Source: Leptasterias polaris | Taxonomy: Eukaryota; Echinodermata; Asteroidea; Forcipulatida; Asteriidae | NCBI GenBank assembly: GCA_037783415.1 | Contig: JAZGTN010000047.1 | Location: forward strand, 3,162,001-3,226,000 | Direction of reading: 5' to 3' | Length of the DNA: 64,000 nucleotides | In this document: positions 13,351-24,640 of the stretch, one piece after another | Position numbering within the stretch: the first letter of the stretch is position 1 | Layout of the letters: each line of letters starts with the position of its first letter | The notes under the pieces: model-generated | Told to the model about the DNA's origin: nothing | The model's database searches: none | The model's input: only the letters and a program-made list of their open reading frames with translations | Program-made: the position numbers and the translations under genes

Positions 13351-14074
13351 ACAAATTAAATATACTCGATTGGCATTTCAGGGTAGAAAATTGTTACGAT
13401 TACGATTTAAATACAACATCATTTTGTTTACATGCATTTACAGTTATTTTTTAGTAAACTCGTAATCATTTCTGAAACGGTCTGTTACATGTGTAACCGT
13501 TCACATTTATTATGGTCAAAATTTCGCGACACATTTTGAGGCTGATTTTTCAACATTTATCCAAACCGTAATAATGTAGATGTTCAACCGGTTGATCGGA
13601 TGGTTAACCGTGTGACCGTCACAGGCAGGCTTACAAAGCCTCAGCATTTAAATGTAAACATAAACATTTAAACGCTTAACAGGATTATCGTTTGGTTAAC
13701 CGGGTAACCGTGCAATCAATTTGTTGTGGAACGCCCTCTAGCGTTCAATGTTTCTTGTAACTAATGCCGCACACAAAGTATTGGAAACGATATAGGTATG
13801 TGTGGCAATTATTATGGTCAGCATTTCGCAGCACTTTTCAAGTGAATTTTTCAACGTTTATCCAAACCGTACAAATAAATGTAAACGTTTAACCGTAAGA
13901 TCTGTCACTTAAAACCGTGTAACCGTCACAGGCTTACGTATAAGCCTGAGCATTCACGGTTATTTGTTGTCAACATTTCTGAAACAGTTTCCGAAACAGT
14001 TGGTGACCCGTGTAACAGCAGTTTCATAAACAAAAATTCAAGAAAAAACCTGTTTACACAACCGTGCATGTGAC

Positions 14075-14850
14075 CTAATATCTTAAAGCGTAAAAATATT
14101 AAAGAGTTAGATCCTATATCAAATTGAAGCTTAGTACATGAACTTAACCCTCAATGTAATTTTTTTTTAATTCTTAATTAATTAGCCCATTTACAGCGAG
14201 GTGAATATTTAATTAGCCAATCTTGAAACCACTTATCACGAAAAGTATAGACCTTTCTTTTGCAACGTCACAGCCCGAGTTTTTGCCAATCCAGGTTGTA
14301 AAAGTATGGAAAGCCATAACTACAAATCAAAAACAGATTGCCACAGTTTGTAGCAGTGTTACAGAAATATTCAAAAAAGTGTTGAATTTGTTGGAAACAA
14401 ATCAACCAATCATGGAAGGTATTTCCGTTCATGAATCTTTACAGAAAATGTTGAATTTGATCACAACATTTTTTAACACGATTGAATGTTTTGCTAACAT
14501 TCGGCCGTCCATGCCAATCGGCGCACTTTGTTTATCAACAAAAGAAAGGTCTATACAACCGATCGTCAAACTTTTTTCAGTTATGGACTCCTTGGGCATT
14601 GGAGATTAGCCTTAGGTAACCTGACCCCATGTTGACCTTTACTTCTGGGTCAACCGGAAGTGGGACTATATCCCAAGAACTACACAACCGATTTTCAATT
14701 TCTTTTTAGTTATAAACCCTTTAAGCAGTAAATGTTAGACAAGGGTTACCATCACCCCTTGTTGACCTTTATTTCTGGCAAGGAATTTTTTGTTATGAAT
14801 CAGAAAACCGGAACAGCTTCGTGTTTGTACACAAACACCTAATGCCTATT
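14075..14850. mobile_element. Family X tail, interrupted copy
   Basis: A further copy of the family X tail (GAAGCTTAGTACATGAAC, CAGCGAGGTGAATATTTAATTAGCC) is split by a MITE at 14246-14555, resumes with CCGATCGTCAAACTTTTTTC, and ends near GAACAGCTTCGTGTTTGT...CCTAATGCCTAT. That end also closes the copy at 41000-41045. Confidence 0.7.
14246..14555. mobile_element. 310-bp MITE, copy 1
   Basis: It is bounded by a perfect 17-bp inverted repeat, TATAGACCTTTCTTTTG and its complement, and sits inside a family X tail. The second copy, 23020-23330, has the same length and ends. TA at the outer edge suits a Tc1/mariner-type target site. The 128-codon frame across it is in an element without recognisable protein and is not called as a gene. 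Confidence 0.85.
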
Positions 14851-15078
14851 ATTTTTTTTTTTTTTACATTCTAAACAATTCCAAGTTCCACAACAACAAC
14901 TATAAGCAAATAGCATGCCATCATGTAGTATTACCATCGGGATTTTTTGTTCACTCAAATAATCCATCAATGATCAGCTCTCTCGGAATTCCCTTAGGAA
15001 TTGTACAGCAACTACTCAGTCTTAGTACTAATATGGCCACTACTGGGTGAAACGGACTATGGTTTTCAGATTGCTTCT

Positions 15079-15425
15079 TCGCAAAATTTCGTTTTCTCCT
15101 GGAAATAATTTTCAAAATTTCGTTTTCTCGTGAAAATAACTAATAAAAATAAAATTTCTAAATTGTGTTTCCCAACATGATACATCACTCCCACAAGATC
15201 ATTATCTTGTTCCCACAAGACAACACATCGCGGTTTAGCCCAAAAATCTGACGTCACATGCTGCATAAAAATGTAAGTTTCTTTCACAATACCAAAGACA
15301 ATAGACCGTGAAAATCTCGCGCGTGCTGGGGAAAGGGACGCATGTAATTCGGACAATTATTTCCACAAGAAAACGAAATTCGGAAAATTATTTTCGCGGG
15401 AAACGTAATTTTGAAAATTATTATA
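15079..15425. mobile_element. Foldback element with TTTCGTTTTC-rich arms
   Basis: The left arm (AAAATTTCGTTTTCTC repeated, 15079-15138) is the imperfect reverse complement of the right arm (15356-15425, GAAAACGAAATT and GGAAACGTAATTTT). The ~215-bp centre shows nothing recognisable. No target duplication could be defined. Confidence 0.55.
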
Positions 15426-15584
15426 GCAGTTTTTATGGTTTACATCTAATTGTTACAAACCATGTACTGTCCTAGTGTACATGTACATGCATAGAGCAAG
15501 GTCCTTGCTCTATGTTACACTACATGCATCATATCGTACTACACGAATGATGACAGCGTTCTCTGAATGCCGCATCGAACTTGG

Positions 15585-15700
15585 ACTTATCATGTACGCA
15601 CACGATAAGTTTGACTTATCGTGTACGTACACGATAACTTATCGTGTACGTACACGATAAGTCAGGTTGTTTTTTTTCATGTGGCGGCAATACGCTTCCG
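15585..15700. mobile_element. TA-flanked palindromic MITE, degraded copy
   Basis: Repeated CTTATCGTGTACGTACACGATAAG palindromes run to a right end TTCATGTGGCGGCAATACGC-TTCCG followed by TA. This matches the right ends at 18140 and 56346. The left end is degraded, so the start is approximate. Confidence 0.6.
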
Positions 15701-16894
15701 TAATATCTAATGCTTTGGGCGATTTAAAAGTGAATGTGTTCTCCACAAAAATGTATTACACGCTAATATCAAACTGACACTCAAGAAGACTGCGATAGTG
15801 TCGAGGTGTGTCCTTTTTATTTGTGTCATGCAAGGGAAAGCGCTTATATCCTGATTTAAAATATTACCCAACTTTGGTTTATTATAGTACAGCCGACACG
15901 GTTTTCACAACACTTCGGGCTGGATGTTGGAGGTCAAGCAATATTTCTTCATTTTCTCATGACATTTTATTTTAATATTGTGTTGAAGCAGCTCAAGTCT
16001 CTCATGTAGTCTGTAGTTAATACATCGTCGGAAGAGGGCGAAATCACACATGAATCATTCTCCAACAAATATAAACAAAGCAGTAATATCCCGAACATCT
16101 CCACCCACTCTTACAGAGCTGCTTAGTCAACATTATTACTAGCTAAACAACAACATGATTATGCTTACCAGAATAAGATGAACAGCCAAAGTGCCTTTTA
16201 GCCACATGCAGGCCTACCCTGTTTAGATTGCACCGCGAAAATGTGCACATTATCCATATCAAAATTGATGAGGATCATGCTGTGACACGCTCCCGTTGAA
16301 GGAGTCATCAGGTATCTCGTGTTATGTCGCCAAAATGTGCACTACATTGAAGAACACACAGGGACACTTACCCCTAAAATGGCGCAACCAAGATTAATAA
16401 TTGGATGACGTCAGGTGAATTTGGGTCAATAGAGATGTTTATATTAAATACATAGAGTACTTCCAATGTTGCATAAGCCTTTTTCCTCTACGATGGCGTT
16501 GTAATGACGTCAGTTTATCTGGTTTAACGATAACATAATTATATTAATTCAATTTTTGTAGATAAATCAAGAAAAAGAACAGACGGGCCGAAATTGTTTT
16601 CATTTCAATCGTCTAAGCCTTGCTGTCATGTGCTAACTAGACTTGACCATGTCAATCGAACAGATATGTTCGAGTGAAACACAGACCATGCGTGATTTAG
16701 ACTATACTAACTGACTAAAGGTTAGCACCCGACTTGCTCATTGATGTTAGTTTTATCAGTCTTGTAAGACTACAACTTGTCGATGAAGTTGAACATCAGA
16801 TATTCGAATGCCCCAACACTGTATGTTTAGCGTATAATGTACTTATAACGTTATACAACCAACATCTCCATGACGGTTATTTCCTAATTTGTAG

Positions 16895-17002
16895 CACTTT
16901 CTGTCATTGGAAAGTCAGCTTCACAGAGCGCCACTTACGATTACGAAACATATAATGCAGACAAGGCTGTGGATGGCAACATTCAAAGTTACTTTAGAAC
17001 TG
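16895..17002 (+). CDS. Gene A exon 1: start of F-type lectin domain 1
   Basis: The acceptor TTTGTAG precedes it and the donor G|GTAAGG follows. It encodes SVIGKSASQSATYDYETYNA followed by DKAVDGNIQSYFRTG. The QSATY and AVDGN blocks are the first strands and part of the calcium loop of F-type lectins. Compared with eel agglutinin, the Asp and Asn of the DGN loop are kept, while the preceding Asn is Lys and the loop that carries the fucose-contacting His is shortened, with no His. Length 108 bp, identical to gene B exon 2. Confidence 0.87.
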
Positions 17003-20000
17003 GTAAGGTATAATGTATTTCTTGCGAATATCGTGTATCCCACTTAAATATTTGTGTTTAAACCTTTGGCGCTAAAAGATCAATACGATGATTTTGTGAA
17101 GTTTCGTCAAAATTGGGCAACTTGGCTGAACTATAAGGAAATGTTCTTCTCCAGATCATCCTATTAAACACAGATAAAGGACAGTGCGTTACTGTGTCTA
17201 TACGTATATAATATTACAAAGTATTGCGACATGCAAGGGTGACTCAAAAACAAGAAGTACACTGCGTCATAAGTAAACAAAAATATTGTTGAAGGGGGGA
17301 GGGTGTGTACTGTGCTCTCATCAAAAATATGTAAATTGACATAATTATTATGTAATTGTTGTCTTGTACCAACTTATTTTTACGAAGCTTTAATTCGTTT
17401 AGGATTGTTTGGTTTGTTTTTGTCGGGGTTTTTTCTCCCCTCTTTATTCTTCGTCTTCTTCTTCTTTCTTCTTTCATTGATTCCTTCTAACACAGTGAAA
17501 CATAACATCACTGAATCTTGATAATCTAGATACGCCCTTTCGGAAACCCCGGCTTTGGCTTCAGCTTCAGCTTAGTCCACCTGATTGAAGACCGCTAAGG
17601 AACACGCTTGCTTTTCTAAAACCCCGACGAAGCCCGAACCCAAAGCCGTGGTTTCGCAAAGGCCCGATAGTATAGTCAAGTATTTCACGATAAAATTACT
17701 ATACAATCTGTACTGAGATCGTTTTGTATTTAATACAGGGGATCCGAAATATGATCCGCATCCCTGGTGGAGAGTTGATTTGGAGGCGGAATACTCATTG
17801 GGCAGCATCACCGTTACATTAAGAACCGACTGCAGTAATTGTGGTAACTATCTTTGTTTTAGTTCATAAATTTTACATGGGTTTGTATTTATGAAATGCT
17901 GCAATGGCCATGAAATAAAAGCTTCGCATTTTGTGTGTGGTCCGATATGGAAGCATATAATTGCCGCAACATGAAAATCAAAATCTCTCTTATCGTGTAC
18001 GTATACGATAAGTTATATTGTACGTTTACGGTAAATTACCGTGTACGTACACCTTAATATGTATGTACACGGCAAGCTATTGTGTACGTACACGACTAGA
18101 GGGAGATTCGTTTTATTCATGTGACGGCAACACGCTTCCGTTCAGTCCGATCCTCAAAAATAATAATAATGGTTATTAAATTAATATTTGTTTTGTTATA
18201 TCAATTTATAAATTACGAGTGAAACTGCCGTTGTACATTATTAAATGATTTGGGTTCGAAAATTAAATAGAGCAGAGTTTGTACCAACGACCTCCGGTTT
18301 AATGTGCCGGTGCTCGAAACTGAGCTATCTAGTCCTAGTTGGCGGACTCCCTTTTTAGTCAATATCTTTGCACGGGATGCCAGACAGAAGCCATACAATC
18401 GTCAACTGCCGGCTGTGTGGGATCACACCCAAGAGAGACCACCAACACAGGGCTAGATAGCTCAGTTGGTAGAGCGCGGCACGTTAAACTGGAGGTCGTT
18501 AGTTCAAATCCCGCTCCAGATATGTTTTCGAGAAGTTATCAAAAACTACACCAAACACATAAATCAATTATATAATCAAAAGTTACGTATAATCGGTTAT
18601 TAGAGAATTGTTCCACAGTTTTTACTTGAACGTTGATGTTTTATTTACCTCTTCGAATATTTTTTAGGACTGTCATTCATCGGTGCAGTAGCACGAGCAG
18701 GGCTCAGTGCCACTGTGACTGACAACCAACAGTGTGGCTTGCCGGCCCCTGTGGAACAATCCCAAATTGGTGCCGTGATTACATTCCACTGTGATCCACC
18801 AATGATAGCCAATTACGTGAGCTTGGATATCGATCCATCTCGACCAAATGTTCAAAAAGCTGATCTGCATATCGCTGAGGTGACAGTAAAAGACGAGACA
18901 AGGTCAGGTACTACAGGCTACTTCGATTTAGTATTGGTTTAGTTTGCAATAAATACACCCACCATCCATCCAAACAATCTATCAACATTTCATAAATTAA
19001 GTTGATCCTTATGTCTTTCCGGGATTTTGTGATTTGCTATGGTTATTCCGATTGCTGCAATCGAAATAGGCACATGTGATTTGTTTTTCATTTGTAACTA
19101 TTTATTTATTTGTTGTTTTTTCCCCCTTCTATTTAGTGTATTTGTAATTATTTATTTTAGGGGTAGGGAGGGGAGGGGAGGGGGTAGTGAATAGAAGTTT
19201 TAGAAGGCAAACGTTCAATGAAGAAATGTTCCCTTTATACGATATGCAACGCCAATCAATCTATCAATGAAAACGACTAATCGATTGATTCAAAATAACG
19301 ATCGATAGGAGCAAAACACCGATTGATGTAATGATCGAAACATATTCATCTATGGCATTCCATACGTGGCTTCCCACTATATTCAGTTACCAAATTAAAG
19401 TAACTGGTGTTGTTTCGTTTCAAATGTGTTGTTCTTTTGCCTCGATGATGTCCGACTTTTTAAAAAGTATCTTAGCTTTAAGAAAGATCAACTTAGTCTC
19501 AGTTCAAAAAAAAGGTTTGACCTTTAATGGAATTTTCTGAGGTGAATACTACAAAAGACACAGATAATAGTAACTCTCTTTTTATTTTACACTTTCCATA
19601 ATCGATCGTTAACAATTGTTTTCGTCAAATAATGATCCGGACAATTTTAAATGTATAAATGTACTAATGTCCGAAGATGTATAAAAACAAAAACAAAAAA
19701 ACTAAAACAGAAAGACCGTTGAGGCAAGTGATCAGTCTCTTTTTAAAAGTTGATTAATCTGACGTACATTTCACGTGAAGATTCACTGTTTTGTTGTATT
19801 ATATTGAATCCCATTTCCTCCAGTCATACCCTTACAGGGAAAGAAAACTAATCAGAGTACAAATTTTGGTGACCGATTCGTGGCGTCTATGGCCTTTGAC
19901 GGGAATACGGGAACGTACAGCGAAACCAGTAAGCCGTTATTTAATACTATTTTTTGGAACTTCTCGATAAATATGCAGGGTGCCGATTACAACTAATGAA

Positions 20001-23000
20001 ACAGCGTGGACTATATTCTGATGTCAATTAACAAGATTTTAACTGATTTACGTGACAGAATTTAAATAAGCCAAACACTTTGTAACCACATCTATAATAC
20101 CATCGTGAACGTTTCGTGAAGGCCATAGGCCTACATACAAAAGAAAATCCAACTCCGCCCCGAATTATCTCTCCTGATTGGCAATAGAACAAAGGTACAC
20201 ACCATGGCTACTTTACACATACATTTTGTCACTATTTCCCAGATAAAGTTATTTTGAGATCGTCTTCTTGATGTCACTATTTATACCGGTTATTCTTTCA
20301 GCTACTCATAACAACCCCTGGTGGCGATTGGACTTGGGTGACGAACACTGCATTGGCAGAGTCAATGTTACGCCTAGAGTGGAGTGCTGTGGTAAATGAA
20401 ACTATTCAAAGTGGATTCAGGGGGGGGGGGGGGTGGCGGGCACACTTGCGTCAGAAAGATTTGCTGTTGTAAACAGCAATAAATAAACAAAGAGAGAGAG
20501 AGTGTAAGAAAGTGTGGGGATAGGGAAGGGACCGGGGAGTGAAAGGGGGGGAGGTTAAAGCAATATTATGTAGTTACTGTAACAAATTATACTTGCTGAC
20601 AACTGCATGTTTGATGACTACCGTGAAGACTGTTCAATAGTGAGGCAACAGACAGCTTAATTTTGTTTAAACATTTTAACCATATAACCGGGAACAAATG
20701 TTGACAAGATCAAAATTCCCCATTCCGATAGATGGTGTACATGTTTCCACGTACGTACCTCTAAACACGGTGGGACGTTGGCGAGGAGACTTTATATTAT
20801 TGCGATGGTCTTAACGTCAAAAGTGAACAGTTGAACGATGCCATGCCGGCAATAAAATTACAAAATGTTGGCTTGCGTAAGCTGTTTTACTAACACATAG
20901 CTGTACTTTATTTCTAAATAATTATAATATCACTCGGACTGATGTGCTTTATCAGAGAGAATCTAGTGTAACACAATGTTCCCGGGGCCCTTAAGCTGGC
21001 CCGGAATCACTCTGTAAAGGCTTTGCGTTCGCTAGTTCTTTTCATAACTATACGTGTTTACATCATGGCCAAAAGGATGTTCTTTCTAAACGGCATAAGC
21101 TAGTGGCTAGCAGGCCGACTAGCAGGTCGATTTCCTAGCCCTGTAAAAAGAAAACCCAACAAAACCATAGTTGAAAAGGGCAAAGAAAGCAGACTTTAAA
21201 CCCGGTAAAAATAATAATATCGTAAATTTGGGTGTGATCCCTGGCTACACGGCAGCTAACGGTTGCATGGCTTCTGAATTGCACCCGCACGAAGATTGTA
21301 TAGGGAAACCACCAACACATGGCTATGATAGCTCAGTTGGTAGAGCGCCGGTGTCACGTTAATCCAGAGGTTGTTGGATCAAATCCCCCTGTAGTAAATT
21401 GTTCTTTGCTCACCCCAAATTGGAAAATATAATTATTATTAAACAAATATCTTCGATTTTTTCAAGCAGGACACCGTTTCATTGGTGTAACCGTACGTGC
21501 AGGAGTCAATTTGACCCATATCGAGAATCAACAATGTGGCTCACCGGCAACCGCAGCCCAGTCTGTTGCAGGCGTCACAGTTGGATTTATTTGTGAACCG
21601 CCGGTAAAAGCCAAGTATGTCAGCTTGGATATCAATAATAGAGGAGCGCTGAATATCGCCGAGGTGACGGTAGAAGAGTACAACTCTGACCAATGTTTGC
21701 CTGAATTTGATGAACGTAAGATTTCAAACTTTTATAACACACATTCAGAATATTTAGCAGCGAGTTTCATTATCGTATACATTAAACTATCCATTTATAT
21801 CAAATGTGTACACTGTATATCCCTGCTCGATTTGTCCCGGACATGAAGCACAATGTACTTGATTATTCAAGAGCAAATAATGACAAAGTATCAATATGAA
21901 AGCTCACTCGTCGTACTTTTTATTCTACCAAATCCTCAATAAAAGTAAACTTTATAATCTACAACACTGTCAAAGTCGAGCAAATAGCAATTTGTTATTT
22001 AGATTGCTCTAATCAAAATAAACAAGTTTTGGGAGAAAACTCATTCAGTAGTTTAACGTTGAGACGTCGGTTTCTTTCAACAGGACCAACAACTGCAGAA
22101 GCTATTACAGTGGAAGAACAAACTCCCACAAAAGGTGAGAAGAAGCTCATCACGAGATGCACTTATCACTAGTTTGAAGAGTATTTCACACGTTGATTGG
22201 ATGGTATGACAATATAAAAATATAGGCCATGTAACCTGTGACACCACATATTTACAAAAGAGCCACAGAGCACAATTTGTGCACAATATGTCACCTCAAG
22301 AAAACAATCTATGGAGATTGCAATGTTTAATTTTTCAACTTTTGATCTGATGAAAAGTCTCTCATCTCAAATCTTGTTCAAATGTTACCTTTCTCTTAAA
22401 TTTATGAGATATTTCTAACACATTAATGTGCAAATTTCCCAAATGACCAGCGTAGTAGTATAAATCTCGCTTGCCAGAAAGGCCCTGGAATGCATAAGGT
22501 CAGTTGTTTTGTTTAACATTGTCTATACGGTGGGTACCAATTTACTCATTCGAAAACCAACGATAATTAACCATGAGTTTGGGTCTGACGGACAAACTTG
22601 CTAATCAATAAATTTTATTTTATTTTTAAGACCAAGAAAAGGGTAACAATGACGCAAAATCCGTCATAAGATTCCATATTGTAACCTTTCTCCCCGGTCA
22701 GCTTGACCCGGAAATGGGTCAGGGGCCACGGAACTCGGAAGTTTTCAGAGTGTGAGGGAAATCTCTCATCCGTAATTTGACGAAGATTTCGGTTTATTTC
22801 AGCCGTTACAGATGCCTCAACAACTACTGAAGAAGCTGCTGTAGAGGAAGAGCAAATCCCAGAGAAAGGTGAGAAAAACTACTTTGTCAGAAAAGTCATC
22901 TCGAAATGTTATCGAATGAACAAGACCACATGGAAAGCACCAATTCAAATACTAAACTCTAATACTGATGTTGAATAATTTGCACGGTTCTACTTTAAAG

Positions 23001-24077
23001 CATTGGACCCGTGGAGAAGTATAGAACTTTCTATTGCAACGTCGCAACCCGAGTTTTTGCCAACCGAAGTTGAAAAACTATATAGAAAGCCATAACTGCA
23101 AATCAAAAGCGATAGCCATAGTTTGTAGCAATGTTTACAAAAATATTCAAAATTAGTGTTGAGATTGTTGGAAACAAATCAACCAATTATGGAAGGTATT
23201 TCAGTTCATGAATCTTTACAGAAAATTATGAATTTGGTCACAACATACACGATTGAACATACACGATTGCTAACATTCGGCCGTCTATGCCAACCGGCGC
23301 ATTTTGTTTATCAACAATGGAAAGGTCTACAGTTGACTATCAAATATTAAAACCGATCCTCATTATGTCCTGCTACTTTCTGTAATACCAATCGCCACGG
23401 TCTTGAAAATACAAACATTGCTTCAAAGGGTCTTCGTGTGAGGGCGCCATTACACTCTTAAATTCCCGGACCTGACCTGAATTCCAAGTCCCTATCCTCG
23501 AGGTCTGACTCATTTCTGTTTCAGGCTGACCCGAACACTGGTGAAAAGGGGGATTTTGAACTCAGATACTGCGTCAGTTTTAATACCAATGTCTGGGTCA
23601 TTTTGACACAAATTCCGGGTCGCACTGACCAAGAAATGGGTCAGGACCAATATGACCCGGATTTCTAGTCAATTCTGACCCTGGGGCCGTTATAGAGTTT
23701 AGAAAATCGTCCAAGACTTAAACCCACTTTAATTCAACAACTGTTCGGCCAACGAGATTTGAAACCTGTTTGGTTGTGTGGTTTTTCCCCCAGTCGTTGA
23801 TTACCCCGAGTACAAGTCAGGTTACTACAACCGCATATACAAAGGTAGCTACATCGGTAACCCCAACCCTTTATCAACTGAGGTAGCTTGGAATCTCAAA
23901 AGGTGTGCCGCATACTGCGTCGTACATGATCTGTGCTACATCTTTGACTTTGCACCAAGAACAGGCAAATGTCATCTCTACAAACTGCTTGACGAAGTCA
24001 TCCCGATTCCTGACAGCAACGTCTACATCTATGAATTGGCGAAATGTCTCTCTAAGCTATCGATTTGTAAGAATTAA
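16895..24077 (+). CDS. Lectin gene A: two F-type lectin domains plus PAN/Apple-like module
   Basis: Nine exons are supported: 16895-17002, 17739-17843, 18668-18907, 19824-19928, 20302-20391, 21470-21715, 22084-22134, 22803-22868 and 23794-24077. All introns are GT..AG and all junctions are phase 1. With one base from a missing upstream exon, the coding length is exactly 432 codons including the stop. The order is F-type lectin domain 1 (exons 1-3, ~151 residues), lectin domain 2 (exons 4-6, ~147), a Thr/Glu-rich linker (exons 7-8) and a PAN/Apple-like tail (exon 9). F-type lectins are Ca-dependent fucose-binding proteins, usually secreted and linked to innate recognition; here that role is inferred. 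The signal-peptide exon was not found and probably lies upstream of the window, as gene B appears to have a ~24-kb first intron. Confidence 0.88.
17739..17843 (+). CDS. Gene A exon 2: lectin domain 1 core
   Basis: It encodes HPWWRVDLEAEYSLGSITVTL and ends RTDCSNCG. The PWWRVDL strand is diagnostic of the family. Where the family and gene B have adjacent cysteines (DCCG), gene A has DCSNCG, caused by six extra bases. The exon is therefore 105 bp against 99 in gene B. Confidence 0.87.
17948..18140. mobile_element. TA-flanked palindromic MITE in gene A intron 2
   Basis: The left end TGGAAGCATATAATTGCCGC and the right end GACGGCAACACGCTTCCG are inverted repeats of about 26 bp. Between them lies a degraded run of TATCGTGTACGTACACGATA palindromes. 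Left flank is TA, right flank TT. It is at the same intron position as the gene B copy, so it was inserted before the gene duplication. Confidence 0.8.
18265..18525. mobile_element. tRNA-like foldback SINE in gene A intron 2
   Basis: The right part (18450-18519, +) reads GGGCTAGATAGCTCAGTTGG, then TAGAGC...GTTCAAATCCC, with tRNA-type A- and B-box promoters. The left part (about 18265-18340) is an inverted copy. The anticodon-position bases would read GTT, but stems are imperfect, so this is a tRNA-derived repeat and not a functional tRNA. Confidence 0.75.
18668..18907 (+). CDS. Gene A exon 3: lectin domain 1 end
   Basis: It encodes GLSFIGAVARAGLSATVT, DNQQCGLPAP, FHCDPP, YVSLDIDPS and HIAEVTVKD, the C-terminal half of an F-type domain. 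The expected basic residue in GxRFIG is Ser here (GLSFIG), whereas gene B has GDRFIG. Length 240 bp, equal to the gene B exon. Confidence 0.88.
19824..19928 (+). CDS. Gene A exon 4: start of lectin domain 2
   Basis: It follows a CTCCAG acceptor and ends at A|GTAAGC. It encodes IPLQGKKTNQSTNFG and ASMAFDGNTGTYSET, the N-terminal strands and DGN calcium loop of the second F-type domain. Length 105 bp as in gene B. Confidence 0.87.
20302..20391 (+). CDS. Gene A exon 5: lectin domain 2 core
   Basis: It encodes THNNPWWRLDLGDEHCIGRV, then NVTPRVECCG. The NPWWRLDL strand and the vicinal cysteine pair match the family. The acceptor is TTCTTTCAG and the donor G|GTAAAT. Length 90 bp. Confidence 0.88.
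21319..21395 (+). mobile_element. tRNA-like SINE head in gene A intron 5
   Basis: ATGGCTATGATAGCTCAGTTGG, TAGAGCGCCGG and a degraded B box GGATCAAATCCCCC match the tRNA-like repeat in intron 2. The preceding CACCAACACA segment is also shared. It lies just ahead of exon 6. Degraded stems argue against a real tRNA. Confidence 0.7.
21470..21715 (+). CDS. Gene A exon 6: lectin domain 2 end
   Basis: It encodes HRFIGVTVRAGVNLT, ENQQCGSPATAAQS, YVSLDINN and LNIAEVTVEE, then a short acidic tail. The CCG-H-R run across the exon 5/6 junction keeps the Arg-x-acidic-CCG-x-Arg pattern of the fucose site, with Glu for Asp. Length 246 bp. Confidence 0.88.
22084..22134 (+). CDS. Gene A exon 7: Thr/Glu linker
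   Basis: A 51-bp phase 1-1 exon encodes PTTAEAITVEEQTPTKG. It resembles the next exon (TTTEEA..VEEEQIPEKG), so the linker probably grew by exon duplication. Acceptor TTTCAACAG, donor G|GTGAGA. Confidence 0.75.
22803..22868 (+). CDS. Gene A exon 8: Thr/Glu linker repeat
   Basis: A 66-bp phase 1-1 exon encodes VTDASTTTEEAAVEEEQIP and then EKG. It shares the donor AAAG|GTGAGAA and its sequence pattern with exon 7. Such linkers are usually flexible and may be O-glycosylated. Confidence 0.75.
23020..23330. mobile_element. 310-bp MITE, copy 2 (gene A intron 8)
   Basis: Ends TATAGAACTTTCTATTGCAACG and CAACAATGGAAAGGTCTACA are a degraded form of the perfect ends at 14246-14555, with the same 311-bp length and the same interior. 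It lies in the last intron of gene A. An open frame across it is shared with the other copy only because the elements are related. Confidence 0.82.
23794..24077 (+). CDS. Gene A exon 9: PAN/Apple-like C-terminal module
   Basis: The terminal exon follows a TTTTTCCCCCAG acceptor and ends with TAA at 24075-24077. It encodes ~94 residues with a PAN/Apple-type core: RCAAYCVVHDLC, then FDFAPRTGKCHLYK and ELAKC. The spacing C-x3-C-x5-C and the GKCHLY strand fit this fold, which binds proteins or sugars. Reading phase continues from exon 8. There is no membrane segment, so the product should be secreted. The nearest AATAAA seen downstream is about 24746, beyond a minisatellite, so the 3' end is uncertain. 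Confidence 0.8.
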
Positions 24078-24380
24078 CAGGACGGTTTCATTTGTTGGGC
24101 AAAGCTATCTGGTTGATACCATTTTAGTAAAAGGGATGAGGTTCACACACCGACAATAATTACTTAAGGTTGTAAAAAGAACTGTTGGAAACAGCACGAT
24201 GGTGTAAGAGTGTGCGTAGATTATGATGGTGAAATTTAAGACACCTTTTTAGTACTTTAATTTGGTATGACCTCCATCCACACAAATAATTGGTTAGACG
24301 CAATCATTATGGATATTGGATTTGGAGGGAAATTAAACATTCATCAACTTACCTGAAATACACGTAAGCTACATCATATA

Positions 24381-24640
24381 TAAATATAACATGGTTTGAG
24401 GGTGAACAGTATACAAATATAACATGGTTTGAGGGTGAACAGTATACAAATATAACATGGTTTGAGGGTGAACAGTATACAAATATAACATGGTTTGAGG
24501 GTGAACAGTATACAAATATAACATGGTTTGAGGGTGAACAGTATACAAATATAACATGGTTTGAGGGTGAACAGTATACAAATATAACATGGTTTGAGGG
24601 TGAACAGTATACAAATATAACATGGTTTGAGGTTGAACAT
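24381..24640. repeat. 33-bp minisatellite, about 8 units
   Basis: The unit ACAAATATAACATGGTTTGA + GGGTGAACAGTAT is repeated almost without change. Because 33 is a multiple of three, all frames stay open on the minus strand, giving three overlapping false proteins. Confidence 0.95.

Larger units (their letters stand above)
12127..14079. mobile_element. Family X dispersed element, long copy 1
   Basis: Begins with the tail that follows the hairpin satellite (GCCTAAATCCCATAGC, then GAAGCTTAGTACATGAAC and CAGCGAGGTGAATATTTAATTAGCC) and continues through GACGTCACAATGACGTCATTTATTGCGCG to a block rich in AACCGT motifs. The same order of blocks occurs at 39020-40520 and, shorter, at 41045-41680 and 14075-14850. 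No complete transposase is seen, so the class is unknown. Confidence 0.75.

Noticed and set aside
14223..14609. A 128-residue protein gene
   Set aside because: The frame lies in a MITE with perfect terminal inverted repeats; the second copy has frame differences and no known domain.
16734..16955. 73-residue frame over lectin exon 1
   Set aside because: It is in a different frame from the splice-supported lectin reading and runs through the acceptor site.
18450..18519. Functional tRNA-Asn gene
   Set aside because: A and B boxes are present, but stems are imperfect, the acceptor ends do not pair well, and the sequence is one arm of a repeated foldback element.
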